Assembly (NCBI GenBank): GCA_910577315.1
Contig: CAJTME010000005.1
Location: 31,709-95,708, forward strand
Reading direction: 5' to 3'
DNA from: an uncultured Muribaculaceae bacterium
GTDB taxonomy: Bacteria > Bacteroidota > Bacteroidia > Bacteroidales > Muribaculaceae
DNA length: 64,000 nt
Each line of letters begins with the position of its first letter. Position 1 is the stretch's first letter. The notes beneath the pieces were generated by a model. It had not been told where the DNA came from, ran no database searches, and was given only the letters and a program-made list of their open reading frames with translations. Positions 8,002 through 18,488 of the stretch are shown one piece after another. The translations under genes and the position numbers were made by a program.

Positions 8002-9722
8002 CGATGGCATCGCTGCGCAAGGCGGCAGTATGCATCATATTCGCCTTTTTCCTTTCATCCGGCGCAGTCATCTCGGCATTTCTCGACTTCGGGGAAAAAT
8101 ACGGCTACTCGATAATGAGGCTTACGGTGCCATTGACCGTCATTATGCTGATGGCCGCGCTGATCAACTACCGGGTGCTGATTCCACGGTTCCTGCTGCG
8201 GGGCAACTATGCGTCGTACGGCATCTGCGCCTTCATGCTTGCCTATGCGGTTCCACTGGCCGGAATAGGGTTTGAACGGGTGGTGCGCGAACAGCTCGGG
8301 TTGCCTCACCGCATAATGGATTATTCGAGTCCGTGGATTCTCGCCGACGCCCTGTCGTCGTGCGTGCTGATTATCGCGTTGCTTGCCGGGATGTCCATAA
8401 TCGTCCTTTACTGCCGGTGGAAAGAACAGACATACGAGGCCATTTCGTTGGAAAAGCGGCTGAATGACAATATCGCCATGATGAAATCCCGGCTAAACCC
8501 AGGATACATCACGGCTTCGCTCACCCGAATCACAGACCTGTTCCATACCGACGCCGAAAAGGCCAACACCGAAATACGACGGCTTTCCGACTTCCTGCGA
8601 CATCAGTTATACGAGCTGCCGATGCCGGACAGCACTGCCGTTTATCCCGCCACCGAAACGGAGGGGAAGAGGCAGATTGTGGCGGAGATAATCAGTGAGC
8701 CACGTTACCGCGTGTGGCGTCATCTGCTGCTTCAGATAATGATAGCCATGATTTCAATCGGCTCATTTTTCGACACGCCAGACATGCCGCAGTTTTCCTT
8801 GCGACGGTGCTATGGAGTGTTGTCGCTCGATTTGGTGCTCAACATCATAGCTTACACAAACATATATGTGCTGTTCCCCTATTTCCTGCGACGTGGGCAT
8901 GAACGGCGCTATGCGGCTGCTGTCGGAATATTCATGGCGTTTCTGGCCATGGCCATCATCGCCATACAGGTGAAAACGTACGATCCGGCCCCTTACGGGC
9001 GCAATCTTCCCCTCCCGATACTATGTATCTCAACAATAGGCTCATTGTTAACACTGGTCCTGTACCTTGGCGCCACCGCGGCGCTGCTGTCGCTCAAAAA
9101 ATGGCTCGCCGGCAACCGCCGCATCGCCGAACTCAATGCCGAGACATCACGCTGCGAGCTATCGTTCCTCAAAAAACAGATAAATCCCCATTTTCTGTTC
9201 AACGTCCTCAACAATGCCGGCGTGATGGCCTATGACGAGCCCGACACTGCCAGAAACATGTTGGAGGAACTGCGCCGTCTGCTCGACTATCAGCTCGCCG
9301 GCGTCCGCAACACGTCAACCACGATAGGGGCCGAGCGACAATTCGTAGAAGCGTATCTCGCACTTGAAAAGACACGGCGCGACAACTTCGTCTATTCCGT
9401 CGTTTGCTCCGGCGGTGCGGAATACAGATGCGTGCCTCCGCTTCTGTTCATTCCGTTTGTTGAAAACGCCGTGAAATACAGCCCGCGCGACTTTCTCGGG
9501 ACGGGCGGCATAGAAATATGCTTCACCCTGCAGGACAATCAGCTGGTTTTCACATGTTCCAACCCGATTGGCTCAAATGCAAGGCCCTCGGGAGGAGGCC
9601 TCGGCATAGCCAACACCCGGCGGAGGCTCCAGCTCATCTACCGCGACAGATTCAGTCTTTCAACCGACGACGATGGCCAAACCTTTCTTGTAACCCTAAA
9701 AATACCCGTATGGACTGCATAA
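7998..9722 (+). CDS. Tandem LytS/YehU-type histidine kinase with a degenerate first module
   Basis: Inner-membrane sensor kinase of the His_kinase (LytS-like) family, but about 574 residues and built as two similar halves. Each half has several membrane segments followed by a dimerisation/phosphoacceptor helix. The second half carries the genuine site KKQINPHFLFNVLNNAG, with His398, followed by an ATPase domain (FIPFVENAVKYSP, GGGLGIANTRRRL). The first half has MKSRLNPGYITASL at the same place, with Gly169 where the histidine should be, and no ATPase domain. The upstream half is therefore probably a sensing or dimerising pseudo-module. The gene overlaps DUF4249 by four bases and the regulator by thirteen. 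Confidence 0.88.
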   Translation: MTMASLRKAAVCIIFAFFLSSGAVISAFLDFGEKYGYSIMRLTVPLTVIMLMAALINYRVLIPRFLLRGNYASYGICAFMLAYAVPLAGIGFERVVREQLGLPHRIMDYSSPWILADALSSCVLIIALLAGMSIIVLYCRWKEQTYEAISLEKRLNDNIAMMKSRLNPGYITASLTRITDLFHTDAEKANTEIRRLSDFLRHQLYELPMPDSTAVYPATETEGKRQIVAEIISEPRYRVWRHLLLQIMIAMISIGSFFDTPDMPQFSLRRCYGVLSLDLVLNIIAYTNIYVLFPYFLRRGHERRYAAAVGIFMAFLAMAIIAIQVKTYDPAPYGRNLPLPILCISTIGSLLTLVLYLGATAALLSLKKWLAGNRRIAELNAETSRCELSFLKKQINPHFLFNVLNNAGVMAYDEPDTARNMLEELRRLLDYQLAGVRNTSTTIGAERQFVEAYLALEKTRRDNFVYSVVCSGGAEYRCVPPLLFIPFVENAVKYSPRDFLGTGGIEICFTLQDNQLVFTCSNPIGSNARPSGGGLGIANTRRRLQLIYRDRFSLSTDDDGQTFLVTLKIPVWTA

Positions 9723-10420
9723 TCATTGATGACGAACCGATTGCCCGGCGAGGCATGAGACGCCTCATCGGCGGCCGCCCCGAACTGACCCTAACCGGCG
9801 AATTCGGAGACACCGCCAGCGCCGGGGAGTTCCTCACCGCACATTGCCCCGAGCTCGTTTTTCTCGACATACAGCTGCCAGGCTCAAACGGCATAGAATT
9901 TGCCCGCACCATTCCGCACGACACCATGGTGATTTTCACCACCGCCTATTCCGAATATGCCCTCGACAGTTATGAGGTCAACGCAATCGACTATCTGGTG
10001 AAGCCAATCGACCCCGCGCGGTTCAACAAGGCCATGGACAAGGCAGTCGAATACCAGCGGCTGCTCGCCGACGCCTCCCAGGCGGAAGAAGCGCGGAAAG
10101 TCGACGAGACCGTAATAATCAAGGCCGACCGCCGCTATCACCGCATCCGGGTCGCGGACATACTGATGGTGGAAGGGCTGAAAGATTATGTGGTATTCCA
10201 TCTTCCCGAGCGGCGCATCGTGGCGCGGATGACCATACGCTCGGTAGCCGACATGCTGCCCGCAACCGGTTTTCTGCGCGTGAACAAATCGTATATCGTC
10301 AATCTTGACCATGTGACCTCATTCGACACCGCCGACATCACCGTCGGATCTCACGAGATAACGATTGGTCCCACCTACCGCGACACCGTGCTCGGGCGAC
10401 TGCTCGGCAATGCGGATTAA
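9710..10420 (+). CDS. LytTR-family response regulator
   Basis: Cytoplasmic regulator paired with the preceding kinase. The start at 9710 is chosen because MDCIIIDDEPIARRGMRRL is the true beginning of a receiver domain; it overlaps the kinase gene by thirteen bases. The receiver covers residues 1-120 with the acidic pair at 7-8, phosphoacceptor Asp53 in VFLDIQLPG, and KPID near 103. A LytTR DNA-binding domain covers roughly 135-236 (ILMVEGLKDYVVFHL, FLRVNKSYIVNL). Likely targets are the receptor operon itself or related surface genes; that is inference. Confidence 0.95.
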   Translation: MDCIIIDDEPIARRGMRRLIGGRPELTLTGEFGDTASAGEFLTAHCPELVFLDIQLPGSNGIEFARTIPHDTMVIFTTAYSEYALDSYEVNAIDYLVKPIDPARFNKAMDKAVEYQRLLADASQAEEARKVDETVIIKADRRYHRIRVADILMVEGLKDYVVFHLPERRIVARMTIRSVADMLPATGFLRVNKSYIVNLDHVTSFDTADITVGSHEITIGPTYRDTVLGRLLGNAD

Positions 10421-10484
10421 GCGGCAATTCATTTTGTTGACAAACTTAGTTACCGAACTTACATGTTATTCGGCAATTTCTTCG

Positions 10485-10492
10485 TACCTTTG
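10485..10492 (+). promoter_or_regulatory. -7 box upstream of typA
   Basis: TACCTTTG matches the Bacteroidota -7 consensus and lies 23 bases before the typA start. The -33 position is not a clear TTTG. Confidence 0.5.
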
Positions 10493-10515
10493 CAGTCGAA
10501 AATATCCAATAGCGT

Positions 10516-12312
<1,797 letters not shown>

Positions 12313-12365
12313 TCCGACAAACCATGTGCCCCGGCACTCCTGGGGCACCTTCCAAAACGCTGAAT

Positions 12366-13256
12366 ATGTTCACACTTAACATCCACGGCTCGCTGCATGA
12401 ATTTAACGGACCTGCGGTAATGGGCATCCTCAATGCCACGCCCGACTCGTTCTATGCCGGCTCCCGCGCCCAGACAGAGGCCGAGATTGCCGCCCGCACG
12501 GCGCTGCTGGTTTCGGAAGGCGCAGATTTCATTGACGTCGGTGCATTTTCGACGCGTCCCGGCGCATCGGAAGTGAGCGAACAGGAAGAATGTGAACGTC
12601 TTGAAAAGGCCGTTCGCATCACCCGCGCGGTTGCTCCCAACTCAATCATATCGGTCGATACATTCCGCGCATCGGTGGCACGCAAGGCCGTGGAGGAATG
12701 GGGCGCCGACATCATCAATGACGTAAGCGGCGGCAATCTCGACCCGGAGATGTTCGATACTGTGGCAGAGCTGAAAGTCCCGTACATACTGATGCACATG
12801 CGCGGTTCCGTGGCCGACATGATGGAGTATACCGACTATGAGATGGTCACACGCGACGTGCTGTCGGAACTCGGCGACCGCGTGCAGCAACTCGCCCTGC
12901 TCGGTGTGAACGACGTAATAATCGACCCCGGATTCGGATTCAGCAAAACTCTTGAACAGAATTATCAGCTGCTGCACGACCTGAAACTTTTCGAGCTGTT
13001 CCACCGGCCCGTGCTGGTGGGCTTCTCGCGCAAGTCGATGGTCACGAAGCTGCTCGGAGTGCCTGCCGAAGACGCCCTCAACGGCACTACTGTGCTCAAC
13101 ACGCTCGCACTTGACCGCGGAGCGTCCATTCTGCGCGTACATGACGTCAAAGCCGCAAGGCAGGCGATAGCAATATTCAATTCAATGCACGATGCACAAT
13201 ACAAGATGAACAATGCCCAATGCACGATGCATAATTGTGACGGAGGTACCCACTAA
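12366..13256 (+). CDS. folP: Dihydropteroate synthase, with repeat-derived C-terminal tail
   Basis: Condenses 6-hydroxymethyl-dihydropterin pyrophosphate with p-aminobenzoate in folate synthesis; the sulfonamide target. The start at 12366 gives the normal N-terminus, with NATPDSF at 23-29, DVGAFSTRPGA, IDPGFGFSKT, GFSRKS and the terminal RVHDV all intact. The conserved fold ends near residue 270. The remaining 25 or so residues (from SMHDAQYKM) are translated from an intergenic-type repeat of ATGCACGATGCACAAT units and are unlike the family, so the stop has probably been displaced by repeat insertion. It sits upstream of cdaA, a conserved Bacteroidales neighbour. Confidence 0.95.
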   Translation: MFTLNIHGSLHEFNGPAVMGILNATPDSFYAGSRAQTEAEIAARTALLVSEGADFIDVGAFSTRPGASEVSEQEECERLEKAVRITRAVAPNSIISVDTFRASVARKAVEEWGADIINDVSGGNLDPEMFDTVAELKVPYILMHMRGSVADMMEYTDYEMVTRDVLSELGDRVQQLALLGVNDVIIDPGFGFSKTLEQNYQLLHDLKLFELFHRPVLVGFSRKSMVTKLLGVPAEDALNGTTVLNTLALDRGASILRVHDVKAARQAIAIFNSMHDAQYKMNNAQCTMHNCDGGTH

Positions 13257-13290
13257 ATCGGGTCTTGTGAATTGTGAATCGTGAATTAAT
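13186..13290. repeat. Degenerate short intergenic repeat
   Basis: Loose tandem units of the form AATGCACGATGCACAAT, ATGAACAATGCCCAATGC and TTGTGAATTGTGAATCGTGAATT run from within the folP 3' end to just before cdaA. A related motif recurs at 59517-59560. Such degenerate A/T-rich repeats are common between Bacteroidales genes; their function is unknown. Confidence 0.7.
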
Positions 13291-13300
13291 TTAAAGTGAG

Positions 13301-14077
13301 ATGCCAAGTTTCGGAATAAAGGACATAGTCGACATCATCCTGGTAGCGCTGCTGCTCTACTACATCTACCGGCTCATGAAAGAATCGGGCACCATAAACA
13401 TATTCTATGGTGTGATGGCTTTCATCGTGGTGTGGATTGTGGCCTCCGAAATTTTCGCCATGCGCCTTATCGGAACGATTCTCGACAAGTTCATGAGCAT
13501 AGGACTCCTGATTCTTGTTATTCTGTTCCAGGATCAGATAAAGCGTTTCCTGGTCGAACTCGGCTCGCACAGGCGATGGCGGTTCCTGGCAAAAATCTTC
13601 CATCACCACAAGGACGGCGACACCCTGCCGACAGCCTGGGTGATGCCTGTTGTCTATGCCTGCATGAACATGTCGAAGACAAAAACCGGCGCACTCATCG
13701 TCATCGAGCAGACCGTTCCGCTCGACAACTATGAGAAAACCGGCGACATAATTGACGCCGACATCAACACACGGCTTATTGAAAACATATTTTTTAAAAA
13801 TTCACCCTTACACGACGGCGCCCTTATAATCGCGCACGGACGTCTTGCGGCGGCCGGCTGCATCCTGCCGGTGAGCCACGACTCGGACGTGCCCCGCTAC
13901 ATGGGACTGCGCCACCGCTCGGCCCTCGGCATCGCCCAGGCCACCGACGCGGTCGCCGTTGTGGTCAGTGAAGAAACCGGCAACATCTCGATTGCCCACC
14001 GCGGCAAACTGACGACTCGCCTGAGTTCAACCGAACTCGAACACCGCCTGAATGCAATCGCCATGATGCCAAAGTGA
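13301..14077 (+). CDS. cdaA: Membrane diadenylate cyclase CdaA
   Basis: Makes c-di-AMP from two ATP at the inner membrane. Three membrane segments fill residues 5-75, followed by a DAC domain. The catalytic DGA is at 172-174 (LHDGALII) and the RHR is at 204-206 (LRHRSALGIAQ), so the enzyme should be active. At 258 residues it has the usual CdaA size. No CdaR regulator gene is adjacent, as is normal in Bacteroidota. It follows folP by 44 bases, the gap being occupied by degenerate repeats, and is ten bases from the MFS gene downstream. Confidence 0.96.
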   Translation: MPSFGIKDIVDIILVALLLYYIYRLMKESGTINIFYGVMAFIVVWIVASEIFAMRLIGTILDKFMSIGLLILVILFQDQIKRFLVELGSHRRWRFLAKIFHHHKDGDTLPTAWVMPVVYACMNMSKTKTGALIVIEQTVPLDNYEKTGDIIDADINTRLIENIFFKNSPLHDGALIIAHGRLAAAGCILPVSHDSDVPRYMGLRHRSALGIAQATDAVAVVVSEETGNISIAHRGKLTTRLSSTELEHRLNAIAMMPK

Positions 14078-14086
14078 TTACGTCAC

Positions 14087-15265
14087 ATGGCAAAAGAACG
14101 ACTCTGGAACCGTAATTATCTGAAGGTGATGACGAGCAATTTCCTGCTCTTTTTCGCCTTTTATCTACTGACCCCGCTTCTGCCGATATATCTTGACGAG
14201 CAATTCCATGCCGAGAAAGACATGATTGGCCTGGTTCTGTCGGGCTATGTCGTGGCAACATTGCTCATAAGGCCGTTCAGCGGATTCATGGTCGACAGCT
14301 TCAACCGCAAGACGGTGCTGGTGATATGCTTCCTGTTTTTCTTCGTATGCTTCGCCGGATATATAGGAGCAGGTACACTGCTGATGTTCGCCATAGTGCG
14401 CACCCTCCACGGAATACCGTTCGGAGCCACCACCGTCGCCAACTCAACCGTGGCAATTGACGTGCTGCCATCGTCACGCCGCAACGAAGGCATAGGCTAT
14501 TATGGCCTCAGCAACAACCTTGCAATGGCCTCGGCTCCATCGGCAGGAATATGGATTTACCACTCCACATCCAATTTCGGACTTCTGTTCTGGCTGTCGC
14601 TTGGACTGGCATTCGCCGGCTTCATCTGCGCCTCAACAGTTAAGATTCCACAACGCGAAATCGTGGAGAACAAGCCGAAGCTCAGCCTTGACCATTTCTT
14701 CCTCGGCAGGGCGTGGCTGATGGCATTGAATATTCTGTTTTTCGGATTGTGCTGGGGTATAATGAGCAATTACGTCGCCATCTACGGTCAGGAACGGCTC
14801 GGCATTACTGACGGCACCGGCATATTTTTCATGCTGCTGTCTGCCGGACTGATGGTGTCGCGCATTTTCGGCACAAAAGCACTGCGCGATGGGAAACTTA
14901 CGGAGAACTGCGCGCGCGGCGTGCTTATTTCCCTGGCTGGCTACACCATGTTCGCCCTCGGTATCGGTCCGGTCGGATATTACGGAGCCGCATTGCTGAT
15001 TGGGCTGGGCAACGGGCAGATGTACCCCGCCTTCCTCAGCATGTTCATCAACGTTGCGCGCCACGACCAGCGCGGCACGGCCAATTCGTCGATTCTAATA
15101 TCTTGGGATCTCGGCATGGGCATAGGCATCCTGCTCGGCGGCTTCCTGGTCCAGTATATGAGTTACGACGCAGCATTCTGGGCCACCGCAATAATGCAGG
15201 GAACCGGGGCGGTGCTGTTCCTCACGCTAACCCGCAACTTCTTTCTGCGTCGCCGTCTGCAATGA
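14087..15265 (+). CDS. MFS transporter
   Basis: Inner-membrane secondary transporter of 392 residues with about twelve hydrophobic segments. The signature loop between segments 2 and 3 is present (SGFMVDSFNRKTVL), as is a weaker second one in the C-terminal half. It resembles the drug/sugar-efflux branch, but the substrate cannot be named. It begins nine bases after cdaA, so is probably co-transcribed. Its last 39 bases overlap the 3' end of the convergent acyltransferase gene. Confidence 0.88.
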   Translation: MAKERLWNRNYLKVMTSNFLLFFAFYLLTPLLPIYLDEQFHAEKDMIGLVLSGYVVATLLIRPFSGFMVDSFNRKTVLVICFLFFFVCFAGYIGAGTLLMFAIVRTLHGIPFGATTVANSTVAIDVLPSSRRNEGIGYYGLSNNLAMASAPSAGIWIYHSTSNFGLLFWLSLGLAFAGFICASTVKIPQREIVENKPKLSLDHFFLGRAWLMALNILFFGLCWGIMSNYVAIYGQERLGITDGTGIFFMLLSAGLMVSRIFGTKALRDGKLTENCARGVLISLAGYTMFALGIGPVGYYGAALLIGLGNGQMYPAFLSMFINVARHDQRGTANSSILISWDLGMGIGILLGGFLVQYMSYDAAFWATAIMQGTGAVLFLTLTRNFFLRRRLQ

Positions 15266-16246
15266 TTCCAAGCGGCGCCATACGGCGCGCCTTACCGCAT
15301 CGGCACACATTGCCACGGCAAACCATACGGCAACCACACCGATAGCACAAAGGCTGAAAGCGCCGAGCGACTGCGTGGCCCACAATTTCATGACCACCGG
15401 CTTCATGACATTGCCCCATACGAGCGGGGACTTATGGATAAGATAGACGGCAAAAGACGAACGGGCAATATAATTGACCGCGCGGGATTGAAAATGCAAC
15501 GAGCCAAACCATAGGAAACATCCGACCGTGGCGGCAAGCACAGCCGGAGAATTGTAGGCGAACGCCCGTATCGGCTCCATGTAAACGGCGCTGACAAACA
15601 CAGCAGCCACCGACACGAGATAAAGCACGGCGGCACCGCGGCGCCCTACCGGCAGGCCATGCAGGGCAACATAACGCCCCATCAGATACACCATAATCAA
15701 CTGTACAAGCGTATAGCCGGTGGGATTGAACTGGGCGCCCCACCCCCACCCGCACCAGACGTTAAAGACAATAAAGGCAAGCAGGACAGCGGAGGCCATG
15801 CGGCGCGAAAGCGCGTCAAAACCGGCATTGAGCAGCGGACTGAGAATCATAAGTCCGAAGTAGGCCGGTACATACCAAAGGTCTGTATGGGTCAGCACAA
15901 GCCAGCTTTCAAGCCATTCCACAACCGAGAACCGCGTGGGGAACGCAATCCACACGAGAGTGAAGATTCCCACAGAATAGAACGCACATTCAAACAGATA
16001 GGAGCAAACCGAGCGCAGGCGCAGCCTTATTCCGAAATATCCTGAAATCATCGTGAAGCAGTTCACTCCGATTATCGCGGCCGATTCCACGGCGAGCCGC
16101 CACACGTCACGGGCACCGAGACCCAGCAGGTCGCCCCCTGGAGCGGGCAGACCGAGCGAAGCGCCGTCGACATGCACCAGCACCACCATAATCATGCTGA
16201 CGATGCGCAGCAGTTCCATGTTTGACTGTCTGATGCGGGCGGCCAT
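15227..16246 (-). CDS. Acyltransferase 3 family membrane protein
   Basis: Multi-pass membrane O-acyltransferase of the OafA/WecH type, which adds acetyl or similar groups to surface sugars. It is 339 residues with about ten hydrophobic segments and the N-terminal SNMELLRIVSMIMVVLVHVDG, containing the conserved catalytic-type His of the family. FVIYLIHKSPLVWG-like text near the C-terminus fits as well. The target glycan is unknown. It starts three bases after the dnaB stop and overlaps the convergent MFS gene by 39 bases. Confidence 0.9.
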   Translation of the reverse strand: MAARIRQSNMELLRIVSMIMVVLVHVDGASLGLPAPGGDLLGLGARDVWRLAVESAAIIGVNCFTMISGYFGIRLRLRSVCSYLFECAFYSVGIFTLVWIAFPTRFSVVEWLESWLVLTHTDLWYVPAYFGLMILSPLLNAGFDALSRRMASAVLLAFIVFNVWCGWGWGAQFNPTGYTLVQLIMVYLMGRYVALHGLPVGRRGAAVLYLVSVAAVFVSAVYMEPIRAFAYNSPAVLAATVGCFLWFGSLHFQSRAVNYIARSSFAVYLIHKSPLVWGNVMKPVVMKLWATQSLGAFSLCAIGVVAVWFAVAMCADAVRRAVWRRLESLQTATQKEVAG

Positions 16247-16249
16247 AAA

Positions 16250-17779
16250 TCAGAATGGAGCCTGTTCGTCGGCAGATGCGGGGGCAAGATTGGCCGTGCC
16301 TCCGCCAAAAGGATTGGCAGCCTGCGGCTCGGAAGCCGAGGCTCCGATGCGCGAGCGGGCCTCGCCCATCGACGACCCCATGTCGTCCCAGTTCTCGAAC
16401 CGGGCAAACGAGGCGCGGAAACGGAGTTTAACGTCGTCCACCGAACCGCTGCGGTGCTTGGCTATGATGAACTGAGCCAGCCCGCGGATGTCGTTACCCT
16501 GGGCATCCTCGCCGCTGCGCGAGTAATATTCGGGGCGATGGATGAAGCAAACCATGTCGGCATCCTGTTCGATGGCGCCCGACTCACGGAGGTCGGACAG
16601 CTGGGGACGCTTGTCGTCGGAACGCGACTCGACCGATCGGTTGAGCTGTGACAGGGCCACGATAGGAATATTGAGCTCCTTGGCAAGCTGCTTGAGGTTA
16701 CGCGATATCATCGAGACTTCCTGTTCGCGCGAACCGAATTTCATGCCCGAAGCGTTCATCAGCTGCAAATAGTCGATGATGATGAACTTCACCTGCTTCT
16801 CGCGCACGAGGCGGCGGGCCTTGGTGCGGAGTTCGAACACAGACAGCGACGGAGTATCGTCGACATAAAGCGGGGCTCCGTACAATGCGTTCAGACGGGC
16901 CATCGTCTGCTGCCATTCCAGCTGGGTGAGCTGACCTGACTTGATTTTGGCGCCGTCAATCTCACACACGTTTGAAATGAGACGGTTGACCAGCTGCAAA
17001 TTACTCATTTCAAGCGAGAAAATAGCAACCGGAATATTGAAGTTCACAGCCATGTTCTTGGCCATCGACAGCACGAACGCGGTCTTACCCATCGCAGGAC
17101 GGGCGGCGATGATGATGAGGTCGGAGTTCTGCCATCCCGAGGTCAGGCGGTCGAGTTCACGATAGCCTGATTCGAGACCGCTGAGGCCGGATGTGCGCTG
17201 CGACGAGGCCTGCATCTGCGCCACCGCCTGCATGATGACCGGGTCGATCTGCGTGACGTCTTTCTTGACGTTACGCTGCGACAGCTCGAAAAGCTCGCCC
17301 TCGGTGACCTGCATCACCTCCTCGATGTCGTTGCTCTCGTCAAATGCGCTCGACTGCACTTTCGACCCAAAGGTTATCAGTTCGCGGGCAAGGTATTTCT
17401 GCATCACGATTTTGGCGTGATACTCGATGTGGGCTGCCGAGCCTATATTGGTTGTGAGACCGACGATAAACGCGCGGCCACCGGCCTTTTCCAACGTTTC
17501 GTTCTTCTCGAGCTGATTGATTACAGTGATGAAGTCGATGGGCTGCTGGGCGGCTCCGAGGGTTTGAATGGCCTCGTAGATAAGGCGGTGGGCCGGTTCA
17601 TAGAACACCTCGGGACGAAGGGTGTCGCACACCGTGGTGTATGCATCCTTGGCAATGAGGAGCGCACCCAGCACGGCGGCCTCGGTGGCGACGTCGCTCG
17701 GCGGCTTGAGCCCGGCAATGTCAAGTGCGGAGGGGCCGTCGTTTTTCTTGCGTGGGTTATACGGACGTTTCTCTTCCAT
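16250..17779 (-). CDS. dnaB: Replicative DNA helicase DnaB
   Basis: Hexameric helicase that unwinds the fork ahead of the replisome. An N-terminal primase-interacting helical domain covers residues 25-150 and the RecA-like motor follows. Walker A is ARPAMGKTA around 226-234, and FSLEMSN, IIIDYLQLM and SDLRESGAIEQDADMV are all present. At 509 residues it is full length with no intein. It sits between an outer-membrane barrel gene upstream (gap three bases) and an acyltransferase gene downstream, suggesting a shared transcript. Confidence 0.97.
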   Translation of the reverse strand: MEEKRPYNPRKKNDGPSALDIAGLKPPSDVATEAAVLGALLIAKDAYTTVCDTLRPEVFYEPAHRLIYEAIQTLGAAQQPIDFITVINQLEKNETLEKAGGRAFIVGLTTNIGSAAHIEYHAKIVMQKYLARELITFGSKVQSSAFDESNDIEEVMQVTEGELFELSQRNVKKDVTQIDPVIMQAVAQMQASSQRTSGLSGLESGYRELDRLTSGWQNSDLIIIAARPAMGKTAFVLSMAKNMAVNFNIPVAIFSLEMSNLQLVNRLISNVCEIDGAKIKSGQLTQLEWQQTMARLNALYGAPLYVDDTPSLSVFELRTKARRLVREKQVKFIIIDYLQLMNASGMKFGSREQEVSMISRNLKQLAKELNIPIVALSQLNRSVESRSDDKRPQLSDLRESGAIEQDADMVCFIHRPEYYSRSGEDAQGNDIRGLAQFIIAKHRSGSVDDVKLRFRASFARFENWDDMGSSMGEARSRIGASASEPQAANPFGGGTANLAPASADEQAPF

Positions 17780-17782
17780 GTA

Positions 17783-18484
17783 TTATTTCAGTCGGAAATT
17801 GTAGCCGAGACATACCTCGATCGAGGTGCAGCGCGAGGCGCTGAAAGTATCGGCCTTTGAGGAGTGGAAAATGTTGCCGAGCCCGAAATAATAGCGGGCC
17901 TCGAGAGTGACGGAATGTCTCGGCCTAAGATAGAATTCCCCGCCGATGCCGGCGGTGATGCCATAGTCAAAGCGGTTTGCAACAGGCATGGCGAGCTGCT
18001 CGGTTTGCCTCGGACGCTCAGGCCAGCCGGTCACAGACGACAGATTGTTGTAGTCGAAATTAGCCGATATGGAACTTGACAGCATATATGACAGCTCTGG
18101 GCCGAGATTTATGAAACACTTGGCGCGTTTTCCGCCGAAAATAATCTGGGTCATCACCGGCAGGTTGATATAGGTCAGCGACCTGGAGTATGAGAGCGGC
18201 GATTCCTCGAAGTTCTCTTTCCATCCACGCTGCACCCAGCCCAGTTCGGCCACCAGTCCGAAAAGCTTTTCTTCCGTATAGCGGAACGTTACAGCACCGG
18301 TCGAGCCAAGCAGCCAGCCCTGCGGCACGGAAGGCGACAGGTCGAGACGCCCCAGCGAGACGCCGGCCCGGCCACCGATTGATATGCGCGGAACATAATG
18401 GGTCTGAGCCTTGGCCACGCCTGGCACAGCCACGGTGACGGCAAGGGCAACAGCGCCCAACAAAGTCTTTAACTTACCCGACAT
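17783..18484 (-). CDS. Outer-membrane beta-barrel protein, PorT-like
   Basis: A 233-residue protein with a signal peptide (residues 1-26, ending VAKAQ) and alternating-hydrophobic strands typical of an eight-stranded PorT/OmpA-like barrel, finishing in an aromatic strand (EVCLGYNFRLK). Features such as YINLPVMTQIIFGG and FINLGPELSYML match the Bacteroidota PorT-family profile. Its function is unknown; being near the LysM-binding protein hints at envelope work. It begins four bases after the end of the LysM gene. Confidence 0.82.
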   Translation of the reverse strand: MSGKLKTLLGAVALAVTVAVPGVAKAQTHYVPRISIGGRAGVSLGRLDLSPSVPQGWLLGSTGAVTFRYTEEKLFGLVAELGWVQRGWKENFEESPLSYSRSLTYINLPVMTQIIFGGKRAKCFINLGPELSYMLSSSISANFDYNNLSSVTGWPERPRQTEQLAMPVANRFDYGITAGIGGEFYLRPRHSVTLEARYYFGLGNIFHSSKADTFSASRCTSIEVCLGYNFRLK

Positions 18485-18488
18485 CGGC

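Noticed and set aside
15227..15265. Frameshift or misannotation at the MFS/acyltransferase overlap
   Set aside because: Both proteins keep normal C-termini and lengths; a 39-base convergent overlap is tolerable.
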